NCBI RefSeq assembly: GCF_013155395.1
Contig: NZ_JABJWC010000030.1
Span: 1 to 43,902 of the forward strand
From: Komagataeibacter melomenusus
GTDB taxonomy: Bacteria; Pseudomonadota; Alphaproteobacteria; Acetobacterales; Acetobacteraceae
Direction: 5' to 3'
Length of the DNA: 43,902 bases
Shown here: piece by piece, positions 8,814 through 15,887 of the stretch
How the letters are laid out: the number at the start of each line of letters is the position of its first letter
Position numbering within the stretch: position 1 is the stretch's first letter
Program-made: the position numbers and the translations under genes
Notes under the pieces: generated by a model
The model's database searches: none
The model's input: the letters and a program-made list of their open reading frames with translations, nothing else
What the model was told of the DNA's origin: nothing

Positions 8814-9672
8814 GAGGGTGTTATGCACCTTGAGCGAGTATAGCGGCGTTTCTGAGCATGAAACATGCGAAAGCGACGACATGGAGACTTGCGAGGGTTG
8901 AAGCGTAACGCTCGTAGTCCTTGACGAGCCTGCGGCATCGTGTGGCCCATGCGAAAGACCGCTCGACGACCCATCGGCGCGGCAGCAGGACAAAGCCGCG
9001 CTTGGCTTCGGGCAACTTGACGACTTCGAGTGCGATACCGTGCGTGCGAGCCGCCTCGTCTGGTTTTGAGCCCGTATATCCCTGATCGACATAGGCTAGT
9101 TCGACGCTTTCGTCAGTGGCCTCCTGAATGGCAGCGGCGAGGCGTCCGACCTCGGCGCGATCATCCCGGTTGGCTGGCGTGACATGCAGGGCCAGCAGGT
9201 GGCCCAGCGTATCCACAGCCATATGCAGCTTCGAGCCCCGTTTGCGTTTGGCCCCGTCGTAACTGGCGCGAGGCCCGCTCTCGGGTGTCGAACGCAATGT
9301 CCGGCTGTCGAGGATGGCTGCGGTGGGTTCCGGCTGGCGACCGGAAGCCATGCGCAAGACGGCACGTAGATCGCAGGCCAGCGTCTCGAAGCAGCCGGCA
9401 TCCATCCAACGACGAGACTGCTGATAAACCGCCGACCACGGCGGCAGATCGTTTGGTATCGCACGCCAGGCAATCCCGTAGCGGATCACGTAGCGCAACC
9501 CGTTGAACAGTTCGCGCAGATCATGCCGCTGTTCCGCGTCCTCTCGCATCAGGACCAGATACGGAACGACCAGAGACCATTCTTCGTCTGATACATCAGA
9601 GGGATACGGTTTGCGTGCGGGTGCCATCTCTCATTACTGCACCAATCAGGAACGAAAGTACATAACCCCCTC
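8814..9672 (-). mobile_element. IS5-family insertion sequence, complete
   Basis: An 859-bp element bounded by imperfect inverted repeats (GAGGGTGTTATGCAC at the left, GAGGGGGTTATGTAC read inward from the right, 13 of 15 identical). A TA dinucleotide flanks each end (8812-8813, 9673-9674), which fits an IS5-type target duplication. It contains one intact transposase gene on the minus strand. It inserted into a MITE-like sequence just inside att1. Confidence 0.85.
8821..9627 (-). CDS. IS5-family transposase, intact
   Basis: A 268-residue DDE transposase. The N-terminal DUF4096-like domain is SDEEWSLVVPYL through AWRAIPNDLPPWSAVYQQSR. Catalytic-region motifs are ILDSRTLRSTPESG (first Asp), AYVDQGYTG (second Asp) and RRWVVERSFAWATRCRRLVK (Glu). 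Length is full and no frame breaks are visible, so the element may be active. The ATG at 9627 sits 45 bp inside the right end of the IS. Confidence 0.92.
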   Translation of the reverse strand: MAPARKPYPSDVSDEEWSLVVPYLVLMREDAEQRHDLRELFNGLRYVIRYGIAWRAIPNDLPPWSAVYQQSRRWMDAGCFETLACDLRAVLRMASGRQPEPTAAILDSRTLRSTPESGPRASYDGAKRKRGSKLHMAVDTLGHLLALHVTPANRDDRAEVGRLAAAIQEATDESVELAYVDQGYTGSKPDEAARTHGIALEVVKLPEAKRGFVLLPRRWVVERSFAWATRCRRLVKDYERYASTLASLHVVAFACFMLRNAAILAQGA

Positions 9673-9745
9673 TAGTTAAAGCAGGGGTAGTTTACCTGTT
9701 ACAAGTCTGTAAAAAGAGAGATATTTTTAGCACAAGGAAGCAGTT

Positions 9746-10219
9746 ATGGGTTCTCTCTCTTTTAGACGCTACTACCCTTTCGCAGCGCTGGCATTTTCTG
9801 GGGGTATGCTTGTCGCAGGCATGGCCCATGCCGATAGCGCTAGCCAAGCCAAGCGTCAGCAGCTTCTACAGCAAGAATCAGAAGAAGATAAGCAGTTTCG
9901 TGACAAGGAAACCCAATTAAACAATCATCTCAATCAGTATATGAAGTAATCTGATAATAAAATACAAAAGTTAGTTGACTGGAATGACAATCAAATTTAT
10001 GCAAATGGCCGAAAATGTGATCAGCTTGCAAGGCAGGGGCAGGGTGATGAATGTGTACGCTTAAATACTCAGCAAACCAATGATTTCAACCAGAAGATGA
10101 ATCTGTTGCAGCAGGACCGCCAGAAGTACCAGGTCCAGTTTCAACAGCAGGACGATGATCTGGTGCACCAACACCAATTGATGGTGAGACACATAAGCGA
10201 GAAGCTTAACCAACTCTAA
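9746..10219 (+). pseudogene. Secreted coiled-coil protein interrupted by an in-frame stop
   Basis: From the ATG at 9746 (AAGGA ribosome site 10 bases upstream) the frame encodes a signal peptide (LAFSGGMLVAGMAHA) and a charged, glutamine-rich helix ending at TAA 9947-9949. The same frame then runs open for a further 89 codons (SDNKIQKLVDWN, CDQLARQGQGDECVRLN, KYQVQFQQQDDDLV) to TAA 10217-10219. The composition is continuous, so one CAA-to-TAA type mutation probably split a roughly 157-residue periplasmic protein with two cysteines. The 67-residue product alone may still be made. No family recognised. Confidence 0.75.
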
Positions 10220-10276
10220 CTATGTATTTGTTTGATGCAGGGCTCCAGCGACGGCTCAAGCCCTGCTATGCAGCCG

Positions 10277-10900
10277 TTACTGGTCAGATCTATGGTTGCT
10301 GCCACTTAAAAATGGCCTGACAGGCACGAGGCTGGCGCAATCAATCTCACTCCAATGATTCATCATAGCTTGCACTCGTGCCCACAATTTGTGGCGGCCT
10401 GCGATTAGATGGGCAACCTCAGTGCGCCGGACGACATCATTCTGGTTAAGCAGAGCCGCCTCATAGCTGATCTGCCGGGACATCTCCACATCAGGCATGG
10501 ACGACAGCGGCGCATAGGCCACAGGCAGACTGATCGTCTGCCCGCGCGTCCGGCTGGCATCGGCCTGCACCCCGAACGTCGGCACCGTGGTCGCCGCGCC
10601 CACGCCGAACTGACCGCCCTGCGTGAACTGACCGGAGAGCTGTAGCGTCACGTCGCCTGCAATCGTGCCAACCACCGGGTCGGGCGTATGCTGGCTGCAC
10701 TGGGCGGCGCGCACGGCGCGCGTGAATCGGGCATCCTGCTCTGCCGTCCGGTCACCCGCATGCGAGACCGATACCACCCCGGCCTGCGCCAGACTGGACT
10801 GGATGGAGGCCATGGCCTGCGGGATCGTGGTCTGCACGGGCGCCTGATGGGCGCAGGCAGACAGGCCGAGGGCGCAGGCCAGCGCCAGAAGCGCCCTCAT
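10277..10900 (-). CDS. Putative lipoprotein of phage-like backbone
   Basis: A 207-residue protein with a lipoprotein signal (MRALLALACALGLSAC, lipobox Cys16). The mature part has no domain I recognise; it contains a Gly/Thr-rich middle (FTQGGQFGVGAATTVPTFGV) and a helical end. The start overlaps the stop of the papain-like gene by ATGA, so the two are co-translated. Its position beside that gene and upstream of nothing else on this strand suggests a secreted partner. It is related by context only to the backbone lipoprotein at 17705-18293. Confidence 0.7.
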   Translation of the reverse strand: MRALLALACALGLSACAHQAPVQTTIPQAMASIQSSLAQAGVVSVSHAGDRTAEQDARFTRAVRAAQCSQHTPDPVVGTIAGDVTLQLSGQFTQGGQFGVGAATTVPTFGVQADASRTRGQTISLPVAYAPLSSMPDVEMSRQISYEAALLNQNDVVRRTEVAHLIAGRHKLWARVQAMMNHWSEIDCASLVPVRPFLSGSNHRSDQ

Positions 10901-11721
10901 GCCACACCCCGCAGATATGCATCATTGGCCGCGACCAAGGCCTCCCAGTCCGGCTGGCTCGGTGCCAGAGTCATGGCGGGCTGCAGCTGGCGCCAGGCGA
11001 GCGCGTGCGCTTCCATGATGCGCGAGCGCACCCAGCGCCAGGTCGCGCGCTGCGTGGTGCTCCAGGTGAGCAGGGTCACGATGTCCGTGTCATCCGTGCC
11101 GGTGTAATCCCAGCCCAGCAGGCAATGGCCGTTTGCGGGGGTGGGGTTCGGATCGCCATGTCCGGCCGGGGTGTCGGTATCCCACACCGGAGCCAGCGCA
11201 CCGTTCTCATCTTCCCACAGATCGGCGTCGGCCAGCTGCACGCCGAGATAGGCCGCCGACAGCCCGGCCATGACATTGCGCACGCCATTCAGGTCACCCG
11301 GATCCGCGCTGCCCCAGAGGGGGAACAGGGTCTGGTTGGTCACGGCATACCCATCATGCAGCGCGGTGGTCAGCACATCGACCTCCACGCCGCCGCGGTC
11401 TGTGCCCGGCTGGCCCGGCACATAGCCAGTGGAGCGGGAGTAGAACGCCACGGCCTGCGGCGTAGTGACGTCGGTCTGGAATCCGTTCAGGACGGACGTG
11501 GCGCGGATGTGGTTGCCGATCCCGGCCGAGGTGCAGTCCCCCAGCATATCATTGCCCAGCAGCAGCGGAGCAGGATCAATATGGCTGCGGTCAAGCCGGG
11601 CAGGAGCCTGCCGGGCCATGAAGCTGCGCATGACCGACATAGAGGGCTGCCCTGCGCGCGTTTGAGGAGCAAGGCAGCCGAGTTTACGCTTATTAGCAAA
11701 TCTGGATGGTTTCATGTTCAT
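10897..11721 (-). CDS. Papain-like (C1/C39-type) protein of the element backbone
   Basis: A 274-residue protein. The pattern LLGNDMLGDCTSAGIGN (Cys63), then NGHCLLGWDYTG (His199) and LLTWSTTQRATWRW resembles the Cys, His and Asn-Ser-Trp blocks of papain-fold peptidases, although the third position is Trp-Ser rather than Asn-Ser. No signal peptide is evident. It could be a peptidase or a bacteriocin/virion-type processing protein. It heads a two-gene unit with the lipoprotein at 10277. A decayed homologue lies at 6565-6778. An alternative start is ATG 11715. The protease call is an inference from motif order. Confidence 0.6.
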   Translation of the reverse strand: MNMKPSRFANKRKLGCLAPQTRAGQPSMSVMRSFMARQAPARLDRSHIDPAPLLLGNDMLGDCTSAGIGNHIRATSVLNGFQTDVTTPQAVAFYSRSTGYVPGQPGTDRGGVEVDVLTTALHDGYAVTNQTLFPLWGSADPGDLNGVRNVMAGLSAAYLGVQLADADLWEDENGALAPVWDTDTPAGHGDPNPTPANGHCLLGWDYTGTDDTDIVTLLTWSTTQRATWRWVRSRIMEAHALAWRQLQPAMTLAPSQPDWEALVAANDAYLRGVA

Positions 11722-11882
11722 GAATATCTATATGTCTGCATGTTTGCCAACGGTGATTGACATGGCCATTCGCGTTGAGCGATATCGTGGTCGGAAAAGT
11801 TATGATCGCTATATGGTAGCCGGTAACTCCTGCTCCGTTATTTGTATAAATGGTAAATAGGAAAAGGAAGATTTATAGATTC

Positions 11883-11906
11883 AATAATAATAATAATAAT
11901 AATAAA
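11883..11906. repeat. AAT trinucleotide microsatellite upstream of the FkbH operon
   Basis: About eight tandem AAT units lie 85 bp before the FkbH start in an AT-rich 270-bp gap (11722-11990) that contains no gene. The first 150 bases of the gap hold no feature I recognise. The repeat lies in the leader or promoter zone of the operon. Confidence 0.8.
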
Positions 11907-11948
11907 ATAAATATATCATAAATAAATATAAAATTGATATGTTTACAT

Positions 11949-11954
11949 TATAAT
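11949..11954 (+). promoter_or_regulatory. Possible -10 box of the FkbH operon
   Basis: A perfect TATAAT sits 37 bp before the start codon in the AT-rich leader. No good -35 is seen at 16-18 bp; TTGATA at 11934-11939 is too close. AT richness makes chance matches likely. Confidence 0.3.
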
Positions 11955-11990
11955 AATTTACTTTTAGTTCTGTATGCGGAAGGATTACCG

Positions 11991-13889
11991 ATGTTACAAC
12001 TTTCATGGCTACCGAAACCATCGTCAGAATGGAAAAAACAGTTTGTGGAAGGAATGGAATTATCCGGTAATGACCTGGAATGTTGGGAATTTATACGAAA
12101 AAATTGCCAATATGATCTATCTATATCTGATATCCGGAGAGTGGATAAAGCGATTTCGTCCATATTCATGGATGGCGTCCCAGATGGACTGCCCAATGCG
12201 CCTATCCGATTGGCGATCCTTTCTTCCTGCACGATCGGCCATTTGCTCTCCGCAATTCGTGTGGCCGCGGCACGGCGAAATCTGTGGATAGATATTTACA
12301 CGACTGATTTTGGGCAATATGTGCATGAACTGAGTGATGCAAGCTCTGCATTATATGCATTCAAGCCCGATATTGTGCTCTTCAGTCTCGATTCACATCA
12401 CGCTACAGCTTCTATCGCTTCAGCTAAGGAGCCAATTGTCGCTCGTGAAAAGTTTCTTGCTCATTTGCAATGGGCATGGCGCACTGCACGAGAGGGATTG
12501 GGAGCGACTGTTATCCAGCAGACCTTTCTGCCTCTGTTTCCGACCGTGTTAGGCAACAATGAGGTCAGATGTGAGCATAGTCGCAATGCCACGATTACAT
12601 GGTTGAACGACCGCCTGCGGCATGAAGATGTTTTGCTGCTATCGGTCGATGCAGAAGTTGCGCAGGATGGCCTCGCTGCATGGTATGACCAGATGCTCTG
12701 GTATCGCGCAAAGCAGGAAATCCATCCCATGGCTGCGGCCATGTATGGCGACATGGCGGGACGCCTTCTGGCCGCACTGCGTGGTCTCTCGAAAAAATGC
12801 CTGGTTCTTGATCTCGACAATACCCTGTGGGGCGGGGTAATCGGTGATGACGGCATGGAAGGCATTGCGCTGGGCCAGGGGAGCGCATTGGGAGAGGCTT
12901 ATCTGGCATTCCAGGAGTATGTTCTGGCATTGAAACAGCGCGGGGTCATTCTGGCCGTATGCTCCAAAAATACTGAAAGCGTGGCGAAAGAGGTCTTCGA
13001 GAAGCATCCGGAGATGAAAATCCGCTTGTCGGATATCGCCTGTTTCGTTGCAAACTGGACTGATAAAGCGACCAATCTGCGTATGATTTCTCAGACATTG
13101 AATATCGGCATTGATTCGCTTGTCTTTGCGGACGACAACCCGGCTGAACGGGCAATCGTGCGGCAGGAATTACCGATGGTTGCCGTTCCTGAACTGCCTG
13201 AAGATGCAGGTCTTTACGCAGGGGCGCTTGCACGCAGTGGTTATTTCGAAGGAATACGTGTCACGGATGATGACCTGGCACGGTCAGCACAGTATCAGGA
13301 AAACATTCAACGTCGAAAACTGGCAGAAGTCACCACCGATATCGATGCCTATCTGACCAATCTCGATATGACGATGATCTGGAATGACAAAATCACTCCC
13401 GTAACCCTGCCTCGGGTCACGCAACTCATAAACAAGACCAACCAGTTCAACCTTACGACAATTCGGACGGATGAAGGGGAGATCACACATTTGATGAATG
13501 ATCCCCATTCTGTAGTGCTGGTCATGCGTCTGAAGGACACGTTTGGCGATAATGGCATTATTTCAGTTATTACCTGTCAGGACGCTGATGGTAATAAAAC
13601 AGAAAAAACTTCCGACCTTCGTATCATACGATGGGTTATGAGCTGTCGTGTTCTCAAGCGGGGGGTTGAGCAGGCTGCAATTAACCTGCTTGCAATGATA
13701 GCAGCCCAGCGTGGAAAAACGGCAATCATTGGCGAATACAGGCCAACGGATCGTAATGCCATGGTTGCTGACCTGTATGAACGTCTTGGTTTCTCAAAGT
13801 TCGGGGAACAGGAGGATGGAAGCACATTATGGCGGCTGGACATCCCGCGTCCCGATCTCCCCCATCATATCCATCTTGAAAAGGCCTGA
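11991..13889 (+). CDS. FkbH-like HAD-IIIC/GNAT enzyme, putative glyceryl-ACP synthase
   Basis: A 632-residue multidomain protein. An N-terminal SGNH-like domain (IRLAILSSCTIGHLLSAIRV, near residue 75) is followed by a HAD-IIIC phosphatase domain with KCLVLDLDNTLWGGVIGDDG (Asp274, Asp276), ILAVCSKN and VFADDNPAER. A GNAT-like C-terminal region ends in AMVADLYERLGFSKF. FkbH-family enzymes take 1,3-bisphosphoglycerate, dephosphorylate it and load glycerate onto an acyl carrier protein; an ACP gene lies 3 bp downstream. I start at ATG 11991 (GGAAGG seven bases upstream). It is cytoplasmic and the first gene of a four-gene plus-strand operon inserted between minus-strand phage-like genes. Glyceryl chemistry is inferred from the family. 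Confidence 0.85.
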   Translation: MLQLSWLPKPSSEWKKQFVEGMELSGNDLECWEFIRKNCQYDLSISDIRRVDKAISSIFMDGVPDGLPNAPIRLAILSSCTIGHLLSAIRVAAARRNLWIDIYTTDFGQYVHELSDASSALYAFKPDIVLFSLDSHHATASIASAKEPIVAREKFLAHLQWAWRTAREGLGATVIQQTFLPLFPTVLGNNEVRCEHSRNATITWLNDRLRHEDVLLLSVDAEVAQDGLAAWYDQMLWYRAKQEIHPMAAAMYGDMAGRLLAALRGLSKKCLVLDLDNTLWGGVIGDDGMEGIALGQGSALGEAYLAFQEYVLALKQRGVILAVCSKNTESVAKEVFEKHPEMKIRLSDIACFVANWTDKATNLRMISQTLNIGIDSLVFADDNPAERAIVRQELPMVAVPELPEDAGLYAGALARSGYFEGIRVTDDDLARSAQYQENIQRRKLAEVTTDIDAYLTNLDMTMIWNDKITPVTLPRVTQLINKTNQFNLTTIRTDEGEITHLMNDPHSVVLVMRLKDTFGDNGIISVITCQDADGNKTEKTSDLRIIRWVMSCRVLKRGVEQAAINLLAMIAAQRGKTAIIGEYRPTDRNAMVADLYERLGFSKFGEQEDGSTLWRLDIPRPDLPHHIHLEKA

Positions 13890-13892
13890 TAT

Positions 13893-14153
13893 ATGTCTCT
13901 CTCCCCCCAAAAGCAGCAGATCCTGACCGAACTGACCGAACTCTGTCGTGATATTCTGGACGATGACAGCCTGACCCTTACCATGGCAACGACAGCTGAT
14001 AGTGTTCCCAACTGGGATTCAATGAGCCACATTGCCATTGTAACCGCAGCGGAACAGAAATTTGGCATCAAGTTCCGCACCGCAGAGATCGAAGAACTTC
14101 ATTCTGTCGGCGATTTTGTCGATTTGATTGCCGAAAAAAAAGGCATCGTATAA
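13893..14153 (+). CDS. Acyl carrier protein
   Basis: An 86-residue acidic protein with the phosphopantetheine site NWDSMSHIAIV (Ser43; most ACPs have DSL) and the helical pattern of a stand-alone ACP (LTELCRDILDDDS; AAEQKFGIKF; IEELHSVGDFVDLIAEKKGI). It lies three bases after the FkbH-like gene and 81 before the MBOAT gene, so it most likely carries the short acyl group made by FkbH as a thioester and hands it to the membrane acyltransferase. A host phosphopantetheinyl transferase, not encoded here, would be needed. Confidence 0.9.
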   Translation: MSLSPQKQQILTELTELCRDILDDDSLTLTMATTADSVPNWDSMSHIAIVTAAEQKFGIKFRTAEIEELHSVGDFVDLIAEKKGIV

Positions 14154-14234
14154 AAATCTTCACGCCTTTTGGCTATCGGGACAAGCAGGAAGAAATTTCT
14201 GGCTGTCCCGATTTGTTTTTGTGCCTGGATTAAC

Positions 14235-15866
14235 ATGCTTTTCAATTCTCTCAGCTTTCTGCTGCTTTTCCTACCCGTATGCCTTGTCGCATTTTTTTCT
14301 ATAGGGCGTTTTTCGCTTAAAGCAGGGCAGGCCTTTCTGGGGCTGGCATCTATCATCTTTTATAGCTGGCTTGGCTTTGCGTTTTTGCCACTGCTGGTTA
14401 TATCGATCTTATTCAATTATAGTATCGGAAGGATGATTGCCCGGCAGGAAGAAGGGGATGTACGTGCACGGATGATGCTTGCGTTTGGTGTCATTACCAA
14501 TTTGGCAGCGTTATTCTATTACAAATATATGTTCGATTTTACAACGTGGTTGGGTCTACATATCGGGCATCCGGATATCGCTTTTGGAAGTGCCATTCTG
14601 CCTTTGGGTATCTCCTTCTTTACGTTCACCCAGATAGGATTTCTTGTAGACAGTGCCGCAGGGCTTACGAAATCGCAGAATTTTGTTGAGTACGTTCTAT
14701 TCGTTACGTTTTTTCCGCATGTGATTGCAGGTCCTATCCTGCATCATCGTGAGATGATGCCCCAGTTTCGCCAACGTGAAACATATCACTTCAATCTGAA
14801 CAATTTTTCGATTGGCCTGGCAATTTTCACGATCGGTCTGGCCAAGAAAGTCCTTATTGCCGATAACTGCTTCCGCCCTTATGTGGCATCAACATTTCAA
14901 CCACACATACACTTGACCACAGCTGCTGCCTGGAGCGGCGTACTGTCGTATTTCCTGCAGTTGTATTTTGATTTTTCTGGCTATTCCGAAATGGCAATCG
15001 GTCTGGCGCGTATGTTTAACATTACATTTCCAGCCAATTTTGATTCACCTTATAAGGCAGCAAATGTCATAGATTTCTGGCAGCGCTGGCATATTTCTCT
15101 CACGCGCTTTCTTACGCTTTACGTATACAGTCCTGTAAGTCTTGCACTCAATCGACGTATGGTAACGCGGTACGGTATCATTACCAGTGCTAAGCTAAAA
15201 ATTCCTCATATATTTGCGACACTAGTTGCATTTCCTACAATTCTAACAATGACTCTTGCCGGGGTCTGGCACGGATCGGGCCTTCAATACCTTGTTTTTG
15301 GTATTCTGCATGGGATATATTTAACTATTGCCCATGCCTGGAAAACATGGGGACCGAAACCCGCTAAAAATGTTTCGATATTCCGTGCTCGTCTGGTTCT
15401 GTCAGGAAAAATCCTGCTCACATGTATCGCAGTTTTGATCGGTCAGGTTTTCTTTCGTGCCCCCTCTTTGATGGTCGCATGGAATGTTCTGAAAGCAATG
15501 GTTGGTATTCACGGAACAGAACTTGCCGCATCCACGCAGATTGGTATGGTAGAAACCATGATCAAGGACGGGTGGATGATAATAACTCATCATCCTACAT
15601 TGGTACGGATTGATAAGATGGCAGTTTATGGCCTTGGAAATGCATTGACCATCATTTCTGGTTTATTTGTAGTATGGACATTTCCAAATATTTTGCAGGT
15701 ATTTGGGAAATATGCACCTTCATTGACAAAAATTCGTTCGAAACCTGCCATCTTCCCACTGGAATGGAAGCCAACGGTTATATGGGGACTTGCACTCGGA
15801 ATTCTTTTAATTATTGCCATTCTTGATATGAGTGGCTCGACAGAGTTCCTCTATTTCCAATTCTGA
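14235..15866 (+). CDS. MBOAT-family membrane O-acyltransferase
   Basis: A 543-residue MBOAT of the AlgI/DltB/PatA type, with about ten to twelve hydrophobic segments. The family start MLFNSLSFLLLFLPV fixes the ATG at 14235. Conserved parts include SFFTFTQIGFLVD, FFPHVIAGPI, DFSGYSEMAIGLARM and FWQRWHISLTRF. The active-site region is GVWHGSG (His346) and LHGIYL (His359). MBOATs of this group pass an acyl group from a cytoplasmic thioester across the membrane to a glycan, usually with an SGNH partner, which is the next gene. The preceding ACP and FkbH suggest a glyceryl or related group instead of acetyl. Confidence 0.9.
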   Translation: MLFNSLSFLLLFLPVCLVAFFSIGRFSLKAGQAFLGLASIIFYSWLGFAFLPLLVISILFNYSIGRMIARQEEGDVRARMMLAFGVITNLAALFYYKYMFDFTTWLGLHIGHPDIAFGSAILPLGISFFTFTQIGFLVDSAAGLTKSQNFVEYVLFVTFFPHVIAGPILHHREMMPQFRQRETYHFNLNNFSIGLAIFTIGLAKKVLIADNCFRPYVASTFQPHIHLTTAAAWSGVLSYFLQLYFDFSGYSEMAIGLARMFNITFPANFDSPYKAANVIDFWQRWHISLTRFLTLYVYSPVSLALNRRMVTRYGIITSAKLKIPHIFATLVAFPTILTMTLAGVWHGSGLQYLVFGILHGIYLTIAHAWKTWGPKPAKNVSIFRARLVLSGKILLTCIAVLIGQVFFRAPSLMVAWNVLKAMVGIHGTELAASTQIGMVETMIKDGWMIITHHPTLVRIDKMAVYGLGNALTIISGLFVVWTFPNILQVFGKYAPSLTKIRSKPAIFPLEWKPTVIWGLALGILLIIAILDMSGSTEFLYFQF

Positions 15867-15887
15867 GCGCTGGGCAAGAAACTGATA

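Noticed and set aside
11883-11940. CRISPR-like or iteron array
   Set aside because: Only a simple AAT run and AT-rich sequence; no spaced repeats.
11934-11990. Extended start of the FkbH-like protein at a TTG codon
   Set aside because: The upstream codons are AT-rich leader; ATG 11991 has a proper ribosome site and the expected family N-terminus.
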